In this document: in pieces, positions 1 through 7,332 of the stretch
Layout: each line of letters begins with the position of its first letter
Numbering within the stretch: position 1 is the stretch's first letter
Assembly (NCBI GenBank): GCA_030429865.1
Contig: JAUIFX010000015.1
Coordinates: 1 to 41,106 of the forward strand
Length of the DNA stretch: 41,106 nt
Reading direction: 5' to 3'
DNA from: Gammaproteobacteria bacterium
GTDB taxonomy: Bacteria; Pseudomonadota; Gammaproteobacteria; Ga0077536
The notes under the pieces: model-generated
Told to the model about the DNA's origin: nothing
The model's database searches: none
What the model saw: the letters and a program-made list of their open reading frames with translations, nothing else
Translations under genes and position numbers: made by a program

Positions 1-203
1 ACGTAGCCGACCTCGTCTTCCTCGAGCACGGTGCGCAGCGCGAGCGCGGTCTCCCGATCTCCGCCGTGACCGAGCAACAGACACGCGTTGCGACGCCGCA
101 GCGAACTCTCGTCCGACAGCAACGGACGCAGATCGGCGGTGGCCGACACGTTGAGGCCGTGGCGGGCGACCTCCCAGATGTAGCGCAGCTGCTGCAGCTT
201 CAT
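1..203 (-). CDS. Partial chimeric protein: CysB-like N-terminus joined to a HEAT-like repeat
   Basis: Start codon at 203 on the minus strand; the frame stays open to the window edge (67 codons seen). The first ~22 residues (MKLQQLRYIWEVARHGLNV...) match the N-terminus of the LysR-type regulator CysB almost exactly. CysB should continue with the rest of its winged helix (SLYTSQPG...). Instead the frame runs into DLRPLLSDES...RRRNACLLLGHGGDRETAL, which has the leucine and alanine spacing of a HEAT/PBS-lyase repeat. No stop codon interrupts the join. Either the contig was mis-joined near position 135, or a cysB promoter and start region were captured by a HEAT-repeat gene. The upstream region (about 235-262) is markedly AT-rich, as for a cysB promoter. 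The CysB match is clear; the identity of the whole protein is not. Confidence 0.5.
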   Translation of the reverse strand, partial: MKLQQLRYIWEVARHGLNVSATADLRPLLSDESSLRRRNACLLLGHGGDRETALALRTVLEEDEVGY

Positions 204-304
204 GTCGACCACCCGTCCCGGGAATAACCAGAAGGAATTGTATAACAAAAACGCATATCAGCCGCCCCGTGATGCTGCGTACGGGAAGCGGGTGGCCGGA
301 AACG

Positions 305-331
305 CCGACCCCGGCGGGCGGCCGGGGTCGG
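305..331 (-). terminator. Rho-independent terminator candidate downstream of the DUF465 gene
   Basis: Perfect 11-bp inverted repeat CCGACCCCGGC / GCCGGGGTCGG with a 5-base loop, followed on the minus strand by CGTTTCC. It lies 39 bases past the stop of the minus-strand DUF465 gene and before the CysB-like gene. The stem is strong but the T run is short. Confidence 0.5.
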
Positions 332-369
332 ACGGGATGAGACGGGCGCGCGGCGGCGCCGTTCGCGGT

Positions 370-591
370 TCAGTGACGGGCGTTGAAGTCCCGGATCATG
401 TTCTGCATGCGGTCGGCCAGGAGCAGTTTTTCTTTTTTCAGCGCCTCGAGTTCGAGTTCTTCCATCGGCGCGTCACCGGCGGTGACCTCGTCGACGCGGG
501 CGTTGAGATCGGCGTGCTTGTCGTACAGCCGACGAAACGCGTCGTCGGACTTGAGCAGGGTTTCGACTACGGAATGATCGTTTTCGAACAT
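370..591 (-). CDS. DUF465 (YdcH-like) small coiled-coil protein
   Basis: 73 residues, almost entirely helical and charged (ARVDEVTAGDAPMEELELEALKKEKLLLADRM...), ending in a short basic tail. Size, the central EL...LKKEKL segment and the C-terminal I-x-x-x pattern are those of the DUF465/YdcH family, small cytoplasmic proteins of unknown biochemical function common in proteobacteria. A good Shine-Dalgarno (GGGAGG) lies 9-14 bases before the ATG. The gene is divergent from the dihydropteroate-synthase-like gene, and a strong hairpin follows its stop. Confidence 0.85.
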   Translation of the reverse strand: MFENDHSVVETLLKSDDAFRRLYDKHADLNARVDEVTAGDAPMEELELEALKKEKLLLADRMQNMIRDFNARH

Positions 592-622
592 AGGGGTCCT
601 CCCACCGGGTTGCCGTCGGGTT

Positions 623-643
623 GAACGTCATCAGAACGTCATC
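623..643. repeat. Two tandem 10-bp direct repeats with 11-bp period
   Basis: GAACGTCATC occurs twice, at 623-632 and 634-643, one helical turn apart, in the divergent region between the DUF465 gene and the dihydropteroate-synthase-like gene. It is about 30-50 bases upstream of the DUF465 start. This could be a regulator site; no regulator is identified. Confidence 0.4.
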
Positions 644-849
644 TTTAAAGCTAGTCCACCAGCCGAATGCCGGCAAGCCTGCCCGAAGGCGGATCACCCG
701 GCTGGTTGATCCCGATCGGGAGCGGCGCGGAAAACCCTTGCACCGCCGCCGGGTGCATGCTTCCCGGGGGACGGCGTACGACCGCGCCAGCAGGTTTCCC
801 TTACACTGCCGCTTCCATCGCCGCACTGCCCCGGATACTGCCCCGCACC

Positions 850-2268
850 ATGGCCGAACGACTGCTATTCGTAACCGGAAAGCTCGCCGAAAAGAGTCTC
901 GCGCGCGTTCTCGATTCGCTCGAAGCGCCCGGTTTCAGCTACGAGATCCGCGTACCCGGCGTCGCGGTCGCGGCGCTGCTGACCGCGGACATGCTCAAGC
1001 GCCGCCTCGGTGACGTCGGCGCATTCGACCGCATCATCCTGCCCGGGCGCTGCCGTGGCGACCTCGACGATCTCACCGCCCATTTCGGCAAACCGTTTGC
1101 CCGCGGCCCCGAGGAACTCAAGGACCTGCCGGCCTATTTCGGGCGTGGTGCGCGCGAGCGCGACATCAGCCGCACCGACGTGCGCCTGTTCGCCGAGATC
1201 GTCGACGCGCCCCAGCTCGACGTCGCCGACGTCGTCGCGCGCGCGGCACGCTTCCGCGCCGACGGTGCCGATGTCATCGACGTCGGCTGCCTGCCCGACA
1301 CGCCGTTTCCGCATCTCGAGGCATGCGTCGAAACCCTGCGCGCCGAAGGCTTTGCCGTCAGCATCGACTCGCTCGACCCGCGCGAGCTCGAACGCGGTAT
1401 CGCCGCCGGCGCCGATTACTGTTTCAGCCTCACCGACCAGACCCTGCACCTCGCTGCCCACGGCGAGTGCATGCCCGTGCTCATCGCGGAGAACCCGCGC
1501 GACCTCGATGCCCTGTGCCGCACCATCGATCGCTACGCGGAGCACGGCCGGCCGTTCTACGCCGACCCGGTGGTCGACGTCATCTACCACGGTTTCACGC
1601 GCTCGCTGGTGCGCTACGCGACCCTGCGCGAGCGCTACCCCGAGATCGAAATCATGATGGGTATCGGCAACCTCTCGGAGCTGACCCACGCCGATACGCT
1701 GGGCATGAACACCCTGCTGCTCGGCATCGTCTCCGAACTCGGCATCACCGGCGTGCTGACGACCGAGGTCAGTGCCCACTGCCGCAGCGTCATACGCGAG
1801 GTCGACCACGCGCGACGCGTGATGTATGCGGCGCGCGAGGACAACATGCCGCCGCGGCACATCGACGAATCCCTGCTCGCGCTGCACGAGCGCCGCCCCT
1901 TCGTCTACAGCAGCAGCGAAGTGGCCGATCTCGCGCGCGCGGTCAAGGATGACAACTTCCGCATCCAGGTCAACGCGGACGGTATCCACGTCTACAACCG
2001 TCATGGCCTGCGCCATGGCACCGACGCCTACGAACTCTACCCGCAGCTCGGCGTGGACGACGATGCGCCGCACGCGTTCTACCTCGGGCTCGAACTCGCC
2101 CGCGCCGAGATCGCCTGGCAATTGGGCAAGCGCTACGACCAGGACGAACCGCTCGGCTGGGGCGTGGTGCGGCCGCGGCCGCGCGACGACAAGCGTCACT
2201 TCGCCGCCGAGCGCAGCACGTTGAAGGCGCGCCGCGCGCAGCGCCGCAAGCGCCGCGAGAGCGACTGA
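850..2268 (+). CDS. Dihydropteroate synthase-like protein with N-terminal DUF6513-type domain
   Basis: 472 residues from ATG at 850. An in-frame extension to 667 exists but reads as non-coding. The N-terminal ~115 residues (MAERLLFVTGKLAEKSL..., IILPGRCRGDL, RGPEELKDLPAYFG) match the domain that precedes the pterin-binding fold in the archaeal/methylotroph dihydropteroate-synthase-related family. The central part is a TIM-barrel of the pterin-binding type (GADVIDVGCLPD, SIDSLDPRELERGIAAGADY, YADPVVDV). In methylotrophs relatives sit with tetrahydromethanopterin-linked C1 genes, but none are nearby here, so the substrate is uncertain. It is longer than folate DHPS (FolP, about 280 residues) and unlikely to be the housekeeping enzyme. 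The C-terminus is very basic (RRAQRRKRRESD). Confidence 0.8.
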   Translation: MAERLLFVTGKLAEKSLARVLDSLEAPGFSYEIRVPGVAVAALLTADMLKRRLGDVGAFDRIILPGRCRGDLDDLTAHFGKPFARGPEELKDLPAYFGRGARERDISRTDVRLFAEIVDAPQLDVADVVARAARFRADGADVIDVGCLPDTPFPHLEACVETLRAEGFAVSIDSLDPRELERGIAAGADYCFSLTDQTLHLAAHGECMPVLIAENPRDLDALCRTIDRYAEHGRPFYADPVVDVIYHGFTRSLVRYATLRERYPEIEIMMGIGNLSELTHADTLGMNTLLLGIVSELGITGVLTTEVSAHCRSVIREVDHARRVMYAAREDNMPPRHIDESLLALHERRPFVYSSSEVADLARAVKDDNFRIQVNADGIHVYNRHGLRHGTDAYELYPQLGVDDDAPHAFYLGLELARAEIAWQLGKRYDQDEPLGWGVVRPRPRDDKRHFAAERSTLKARRAQRRKRRESD

Positions 2269-2296
2269 TCGCGCCGGCCGGCGGCGCCCGTGGGAC

Positions 2297-3622
2297 TCAG
2301 CGCCGCGCGTCGTGCCGCGAGTTCCCGCGGGCGCCGTCGTCCAGGTGCGCCGGGCTGCCGCGCGCCGCGGCGGGCGGCAGCGCGCTCAGCCCCATGCCGA
2401 GCAGCAACCACGCGAGCGTCGACCAGTACGATCCGTAGAACGCGAGGTGAGCGTTGAGCGGGAACCAGGCGACCAGCGCACACAGCAGCCATACCGGCGC
2501 CAGCGGCGCCTCGCGCGCGCGCCAGGCGAGCGTCGTCAACACGGCATAGAAACCGAGCAGCCCGGCCAGGCCGATGACGCCGGACTCGGCACCGACCTCG
2601 AGCACGAGCAGGTGCGGATGGGTCTGCCCTTCGCCGTCGTTGCGTGCCATCCAGAAGTCGTCCGGCGCCGCGTACGCGGGGTAGGCGTGGCGGTATCCGC
2701 GCGGGCCGACGCCGTTGAGCCAGTTGTCGAGAAACATCGCGCTGCCGGTACGCCACAGCGTGACGCGGTAGGAGGTGGCGCGGTCGATGGCGGCGACGTC
2801 GCTGCTGACCATCTCGGCACTGCGCGCCAGCTGCTGGCGCAGCGCGGGATTGAAGGCGATGGCGCCAGCGACCACGACGACGACGAGCAGCGCATGCCAC
2901 CAGCGTGGTCCGCGCCGCGGACCGCCGCGCGTGTTGGCGAGCAGCACGAGGTAGCCGCCGACCCCGACGACGAGCATCAGCCAGGCGCTGCGCTTGAGCG
3001 ACATCAGGATCACGAGCACGAGCGGCACGTGCAGCAACCACAGGCGCGGAAAGGCGTGGCACCAGTGCCGCACGACCTCGAGCACGAGCGGCGCGAAGAC
3101 GGCCAGGAACAGGCCGAGCCGCTGCTTGGGATGGAACACGCCTTTCAGCACCTGGCCGTCGTAGGGGTAGCCGAACAGGTCGACGTGCCAGATCAGCTGG
3201 ACGAACGCGTCGAGCCCGACGAAGAGGACCAGGGCGACGACGCCCTGTGCGACGAGGCGCTGTACCGCCGGGCGCGCGCACACGCAGACCAGGTACCAGG
3301 CGGCCGGCAGGAAGTGGAGATAGAGCAGCACCGTCTTGGTTGCGTGCCGCGGCTCGACGGCATCGACGAGGGCGACGAGCATCGGCACCCAGACGCAGCC
3401 GAACAGGACCAGCAGCGGGCGCATGGCGGCGGCGTTCGGCGGCGGTGCGCGGCGCACCATGAACACCAGACCACCCAGGCCCATCAACGCGACCGGGTAG
3501 TGCACCAGGTTCTGGCTCGCGAACAACGCAAAGGCGAGCAGCACCAGCGTGGCGTGGACATAGTCGCCGAAACCGGCGCGGGCCCCGGGCAGGAGCCCGG
3601 GCCGCGTTTCCGATGCGGACAA
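2297..3622 (-). CDS. O-antigen ligase/polymerase-type membrane protein (Wzy_C/WaaL family)
   Basis: 441 residues from TTG at 3622, preceded by GAGGCGG at good spacing and starting 11 bases after the hydrolase stop, which argues for co-transcription. About ten hydrophobic segments run through the protein. A large periplasmic loop contains YRVTLWRTGSAMFLDNWLNGVGPRGYRHAYP and then HPHLLVLEVGAESGVIGL, the arrangement of the conserved loop of O-antigen ligases and polymerases, where an Arg and a His handle undecaprenyl-linked glycans. Such enzymes sit in the inner membrane and join O-antigen or other polysaccharide to a lipid or protein acceptor. No glycosyltransferases lie nearby, so the substrate cannot be named. 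The TTG start is chosen because no ATG or GTG precedes the first membrane segment. Confidence 0.75.
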   Translation of the reverse strand: MSASETRPGLLPGARAGFGDYVHATLVLLAFALFASQNLVHYPVALMGLGGLVFMVRRAPPPNAAAMRPLLVLFGCVWVPMLVALVDAVEPRHATKTVLLYLHFLPAAWYLVCVCARPAVQRLVAQGVVALVLFVGLDAFVQLIWHVDLFGYPYDGQVLKGVFHPKQRLGLFLAVFAPLVLEVVRHWCHAFPRLWLLHVPLVLVILMSLKRSAWLMLVVGVGGYLVLLANTRGGPRRGPRWWHALLVVVVVAGAIAFNPALRQQLARSAEMVSSDVAAIDRATSYRVTLWRTGSAMFLDNWLNGVGPRGYRHAYPAYAAPDDFWMARNDGEGQTHPHLLVLEVGAESGVIGLAGLLGFYAVLTTLAWRAREAPLAPVWLLCALVAWFPLNAHLAFYGSYWSTLAWLLLGMGLSALPPAAARGSPAHLDDGARGNSRHDARR

Positions 3623-3633
3623 GCGTTGCCGCC

Positions 3634-4422
3634 TCAGGACAGCGCCTGCACGAGCAGGCGGTGGGTCTGCTCGGGTCTCTCGCTCATCATGATGTGGCCG
3701 CAGTCGCCGATGACGTCGACGGTGCAGCTCGGGATCACGCTGGCCAGCTCGCGCGCACTGGCGGTCGGCGTCATGCGATCCTCGCTGCCGCAGATGAGGC
3801 GCGTGCGCGCGCTCACCCGGGCCGCCGCCGCGAAACCCTCGACGTAGGCATTGCAGGCATGGAGATCGGCGTGCAGCAGACCCGGGCGGGCACGCTCGAT
3901 CAGGCGCAGTGCGGCGTTGACCATGGTGATGCCGGCGACCGGGTTGCCGCCGGTGTGGGCGCGCGTGCCATGGCCCCACAGGACCATCATGTCGCGTGCG
4001 AGGGGGCTGTCCGCCGCGGCCTGTTCGAGCAATGGCGGCGCGACCGCCATCGGCAACGCACAGCCGAGCAGCGCGAGCCGCTCGACGCGATCGCCGGCAC
4101 GGCCGGCGAGTTCGAGCGCGGCGAGTGCGCCCATGCTGTGCCCGGCGACCGCCGCGCGCGTGATGCCGAGCGCATCGAGGCAGCGCTCGAGCCACGCGGC
4201 CATGTCCTCGATGGTGGCAAGCGGCGCGCCGTCGGACAGGCCGTGCGCGGGCAGGTCGACGGCAACGACGTCGCGCCCCGCGTGCATGAAGTAGCGCGTG
4301 TGGTAGACCCAGATGCTGTGGTCCATGGCAGCGCCATGGACAAGCACCACGACCGGGGCGTCGCTACCGCCCGTGATGCGACCGGCGGCAAAGGTACGCG
4401 CGCCATCGACCTCGAAATACAT
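3634..4422 (-). CDS. Alpha/beta-fold hydrolase
   Basis: 262 residues with a complete catalytic triad: nucleophile Ser96 in GHSMG, Asp215 in CGSEDRMTP and His243 in GDCGHIMM. The oxyanion strand is LVHGAAMDHS (about 27-36). Length and core match the single-domain esterase/epoxide-hydrolase/MhpC-like group. There is no signal peptide, so it is cytoplasmic. It lies 48 bases downstream of the sulfhydrylase gene and 11 bases upstream of the O-antigen-ligase-like gene, in a probable three-gene minus-strand unit. The acyltransferase MetX is also an alpha/beta hydrolase, but this protein is much shorter than MetX and lacks its motifs, so a homoserine acetyltransferase role is not supported. Substrate unknown. 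Confidence 0.85.
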   Translation of the reverse strand: MYFEVDGARTFAAGRITGGSDAPVVVLVHGAAMDHSIWVYHTRYFMHAGRDVVAVDLPAHGLSDGAPLATIEDMAAWLERCLDALGITRAAVAGHSMGALAALELAGRAGDRVERLALLGCALPMAVAPPLLEQAAADSPLARDMMVLWGHGTRAHTGGNPVAGITMVNAALRLIERARPGLLHADLHACNAYVEGFAAAARVSARTRLICGSEDRMTPTASARELASVIPSCTVDVIGDCGHIMMSERPEQTHRLLVQALS

Positions 4423-4470
4423 GTACGACTCCTGGCTCTTCGCGACGGTTTCAGACAGCGGGCGGCTGGT

Positions 4471-5766
4471 TCATTTCTGCGAGCGGTAGAGCGCGCGCGA
4501 CAAGTCGTCGACCAGGTCGTCGGCTTCCTCGAGCCCGATCGACAGGCGCACCAGGCCCGGCGAGATGCCCGCCGCGGCCAGCGCGTCATCGTCCATGCGT
4601 GCATGGGTCGTGCTGGCCGGATGGATCACCAGCGACTTGGCATCGCCGACGTTGGCGAGATGCGAGAACAGCTTGAGGCTCTCGATGAGCTTGCGACCGG
4701 CCGCGCGCCCGCCCTTGATCTCGAAACTGAACACCGCGCCCGCACCGCGCGGCAGCAGCCGTGCGGCCAGCGCGTGGTCGGGGTGTTCGGGCAAGCCCGG
4801 GTGGGTGACGTCGCTGCAGGCCTCGTGGGCGGCGAGGAACTCGGCCAGCTTGCGTGCATTGGCGACGTGACGGTCCATGCGCAGCGAGAGCGTCTCCAGG
4901 CCCTGCAGCAGACCGAACGCGCTGGTCGCCGGCAGGGCCGCGCCGAAATCCCGCAGCCCCTCGCGGCGCGCGCGGATGATGAAGGCCTGCGGACCGAACT
5001 CTTCGGCGAAATTGAGGCCGTGGAACCCGGCGTACGGCTGGGTCAGCGTCGTGAAACGCTGCGGCCAGCGCAGCCAGTCGAAACGGCCGCCGTCGACGAC
5101 CGCGCCGCCCATGGTGGTGCCGTGGCCGCCGATGAACTTGGTCAACGAATGCACCACGATGTCGGCGCCGTGCTCGAGGGGCCGCAACAGGTGCGGCGTG
5201 GTCAGCGTGGAATCGATGACGAGCGGCAGGCCGGCCTCGTGGGCGCGCGCGGCCACCGCCTCGATGTCGAGCACCTCGCAACGCGGGTTGGCGACCGTCT
5301 CGGCGAAAACCAGGCGCGTCTCGGGGCGCACGGCGGCCGCGAAGGCGTCCGGGTCGCGCGGATCGACGAAAGTCGTCTCGATGCCGAAGCGCGGCAGCGT
5401 GTAGTTCAACAGGTTGTGCGTGCCGCCGTAGAGCGCGCGCGAGGCGACGATGTGATCGCCGGCACCGGCGAGCGTGGTGATGGCGAGGTGGATGGCCGCC
5501 ATGCCGCTGGCGGTCGCGACCGCGCCGACGCCGCCTTCGAGCATCGCCAGGCGCTCCTCGAGCACCGCGACGGTGGGATTGCCGATGCGCGAGTAGACGT
5601 AGCCCGAGCGCGCGATGTCGAAGCGCGACGACGCTTCGTCGGTATCGTTGAACACGAACGAAACGGACTGGTAGATAGGCTGCGCGCGCGCACCGGTGAC
5701 CGGGTCCGGCTGCTGGCCGCCGTGCAGCGCCAGCGTGTCGAAGCCGAGGTGCTTGGGTCCTGACAT
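4471..5766 (-). CDS. metY: O-acetylhomoserine/O-succinylhomoserine sulfhydrylase-type PLP enzyme
   Basis: 431 residues from ATG at 5766 (MSGPKHLGFDTLALHGG). PLP-dependent Cys/Met metabolism enzyme: the N-terminal TLALHGGQQPDP, the YSRIGNPTVAVLEERLAMLEGG segment (59-79), TASGMAAI, SRALYGGTHNL, IDSTLTTP and the PLP lysine K210 in VHSLTKFIGGHG are all present. The length (about 430) and the region around GGRFDW fit MetY (O-acetylhomoserine aminocarboxypropyltransferase) better than MetB or MetC (about 380-400). It makes homocysteine from an activated homoserine and sulfide in the cytoplasm. A strong minus-strand terminator with nine T residues lies 51 bases before the start codon, downstream of a long leader, so control by attenuation is likely. 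Confidence 0.88.
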   Translation of the reverse strand: MSGPKHLGFDTLALHGGQQPDPVTGARAQPIYQSVSFVFNDTDEASSRFDIARSGYVYSRIGNPTVAVLEERLAMLEGGVGAVATASGMAAIHLAITTLAGAGDHIVASRALYGGTHNLLNYTLPRFGIETTFVDPRDPDAFAAAVRPETRLVFAETVANPRCEVLDIEAVAARAHEAGLPLVIDSTLTTPHLLRPLEHGADIVVHSLTKFIGGHGTTMGGAVVDGGRFDWLRWPQRFTTLTQPYAGFHGLNFAEEFGPQAFIIRARREGLRDFGAALPATSAFGLLQGLETLSLRMDRHVANARKLAEFLAAHEACSDVTHPGLPEHPDHALAARLLPRGAGAVFSFEIKGGRAAGRKLIESLKLFSHLANVGDAKSLVIHPASTTHARMDDDALAAAGISPGLVRLSIGLEEADDLVDDLSRALYRSQK

Positions 5767-5816
5767 GGGTGACGTTCCCGCGTGGCTGAAGCGCGGCATG
5801 GTAGCCGACGCCCTGC

Positions 5817-5845
5817 AAAAAAAAACCCCGCCCTGGCGGGCGGGG
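5817..5845 (-). terminator. Strong rho-independent terminator/attenuator ahead of metY
   Basis: On the minus strand: perfect 8-bp stem CCCCGCCC / GGGCGGGG with a 4-base loop, followed immediately by nine T. It lies 293 bases after the end of the AraC-type gene and only 51 bases upstream of the metY ATG. The remaining 50 bases show no convincing promoter, so metY transcripts probably start upstream and must read through, as in attenuation. It could also simply end the araC-type transcript. Confidence 0.85.
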
Positions 5846-6137
5846 TCAACAATGCTGAGACCGGGCACGATACCGGCCTAGCGGCACTACCCGGTGGGCG
5901 GAGACGCCTCGGATCGTCAGCTTCGCGGAGGAAGCCGGGCGACGCCGCGGCAAATCACACACCACCGTGTAAGCGGGAACGGCACCCGCACGACTCACTC
6001 TGCAAGATCGCTGCCAAGACCGTCAGGGACAAAGAATCAACGAGTTGCATCATGACGGCACGAAGCCGGCGTGACGGATGTAAAGATTCCCGCTCGCGCA
6101 GCCGGCATCCGAGTGGGACAAGCGCCTCCCGCGCAGC
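5846..6137 (-). promoter_or_regulatory. Gene-free metY leader region, possible structured RNA
   Basis: No coding frame is convincing in this ~290-base stretch between the GlxA/AraC gene and metY. Read on the minus strand it can form several hairpins, for example GCGGG/CCCGC near 5970-5990 and GCTTC/GAAGC near 5920-5935, before the terminator at 5817-5845. I looked for the S-box, SAM-II, SAH, cobalamin and THF riboswitch cores and do not see one. The layout (long leader, terminator, start codon of a methionine gene) is that of a cis-regulatory RNA, but the ligand or mechanism is unknown. Confidence 0.4.
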
Positions 6138-7235
6138 TCACATGTCGCTGTGCGAGCGGGAGTTTTCGCTTCCGCGGACGGTGTCAACATCCTTGACAGC
6201 GCGGGCCCTGGCCGGCGCGGCGCGGAACAGCTTCGCGCGCACGGTGGCGCGGTACTCGGTCGGCGAGAGCAGCATCTCGCGCTGGAACAGGCGCGTGAAG
6301 TAGCCGGCATCGGCGTAACCGACGCGCCAGGCGATGTCGCTCACGCTGAGATTGGTCTGCTCGAGCAGTTCCTTGGCGAGCCGCAGGCGGCGCCCCTGCC
6401 ACCAGGCCCGCGGGCTCATCCCGGTGGCCGCGCGAAAGCGCCGCTCGAGCGTGCGCACGCCGACATTCAGCCGCGCCGCGAGTTCGGCGACGGTCGAAGG
6501 CTGCGCGAGGTGATCGTCGATCCAGGTCTGCGCCTCGACCACGATTTCGTCCGGCGAAGCGCTGGCATCGCCGTCGAGGTAGCGATACTCGGCATAAGTG
6601 CGGCGGATCTCGTGGGAGAAGTTGCGCTCGACGTGCTGCGCGCTCGCGCGATCGAAAAACCGTTCGATGAGGTGCACGGTGACATCGGCCAGCGAATTGA
6701 TGCTGGCCGCGCAGTACAACGGGCCAGCCTGGGTGATGAAGTAGTCGCGCTTCAGTTCGACCTGCGGGTAGCGGCTGGCGAAACGCTCGAAATTCGCCCA
6801 GTGGGTGGTCGCCGCGCGGCCATCGAGCAGGCCGCTCGCGGCAAGCAGGCTGACCCCGGTGCTGACCGCGGCGAGCAGGGCCCCCGCGTGTTGTTGCGCG
6901 CGCAGCCAGGGCGCGAGCGCCGGCACCCGCGCGATGACCTGCTCGGGGTGACGCCACAGCGCCGGCAGGTAGACCAGGTCCAGGGGCGGGCAGTCGTGCA
7001 GCGCGACATCGGGCACGAGCGGCAGGCGGCCACGGCCGGCCTCGCCCCCGGCATCGACGAGCCACAGCTTCGGCGCCGCCCCCCGGCGCCGCTGCGCGCG
7101 GCGGTGATCGCTCGCCGCGAGCCACATCTCGTACGGCAGCGCGGTACCGGTGGTGAGCATGCCCGGCGTCATCACGAAGCCGATCCCGAGTTGCGCCGGC
7201 GCCGCCGCGTCAATCATCAGGGATGTCCCGCACAT
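6138..7235 (-). CDS. GlxA-type AraC family transcriptional regulator
   Basis: 365 residues; an alternative start is the ATG at 7217 (MIDAAAPAQ...). The N-terminal ~200 residues have the DJ-1/PfpI glutamine-amidotransferase fold (LGIGFVMTPG, LDLVYLPALW, AAVSTGVSLLAASGLLDGRAATTHW). The nucleophile position reads STGVSLLA without Cys, so the domain is probably a ligand sensor, as is usual in this family. The C-terminal ~110 residues form the two-helix-turn-helix AraC DNA-binding domain (STVAELAARLNVGVRTLERRF..., SVSDIAWRVGYADAGYFTRLF). It is transcribed divergently from the ketosynthase gene, and the shared 97-bp region contains a 21-bp-spaced direct repeat, so it probably controls that gene and itself. 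Confidence 0.88.
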   Translation of the reverse strand: MCGTSLMIDAAAPAQLGIGFVMTPGMLTTGTALPYEMWLAASDHRRAQRRRGAAPKLWLVDAGGEAGRGRLPLVPDVALHDCPPLDLVYLPALWRHPEQVIARVPALAPWLRAQQHAGALLAAVSTGVSLLAASGLLDGRAATTHWANFERFASRYPQVELKRDYFITQAGPLYCAASINSLADVTVHLIERFFDRASAQHVERNFSHEIRRTYAEYRYLDGDASASPDEIVVEAQTWIDDHLAQPSTVAELAARLNVGVRTLERRFRAATGMSPRAWWQGRRLRLAKELLEQTNLSVSDIAWRVGYADAGYFTRLFQREMLLSPTEYRATVRAKLFRAAPARARAVKDVDTVRGSENSRSHSDM

Positions 7236-7237
7236 AC

Positions 7238-7269
7238 TGTCGCATACGCCTGATTATATGACGCATATG
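7238..7269. promoter_or_regulatory. AraC-type operator: two direct half-sites 21 bp apart
   Basis: TGTCGCATACG at 7238-7248 and TGACGCATATG at 7259-7269 agree at 9 of 11 positions and start exactly 21 bp apart, the two-helical-turn spacing typical of AraC-family half-sites. They lie in the divergent region next to the AraC-type gene, just upstream of the ketosynthase promoter. Confidence 0.55.
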
Positions 7270-7275
7270 TCCGCT

Positions 7276-7304
7276 CCTGTCCTGCCCGGGCGGCTTCCTA
7301 CAAT
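7276..7304 (+). promoter_or_regulatory. Probable sigma70 promoter of the ketosynthase gene
   Basis: A good minus-10, TACAAT at 7299-7304, with only a poor minus-35 (CCTGTC/CTGTCC around 7276-7282). The operator pair ends a few bases upstream of the minus-35. This is the usual arrangement of an activator-dependent promoter. It lies 28 bases before the ATG at 7333. Confidence 0.4.
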
Positions 7305-7332
7305 AAGCGCCCATACACTCGAGAGGGCGAGC

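Noticed and set aside
706-719. FNR-like box TTGATCCCGATCGG before the dihydropteroate-synthase-like gene
   Set aside because: 8 of 10 positions match, but there is no minus-10 at the expected distance and the gene has no known oxygen link.
3634-5766. metX-metY pair
   Set aside because: The alpha/beta hydrolase is only 262 residues and lacks MetX features, so it is not assigned as homoserine acetyltransferase.
5846-6137. SAM, SAH, cobalamin or TPP riboswitch upstream of metY
   Set aside because: No conserved core was found. A CTGAGA on the plus strand near 5855 recalls the TPP box but the rest of the element is absent and it is on the wrong strand.
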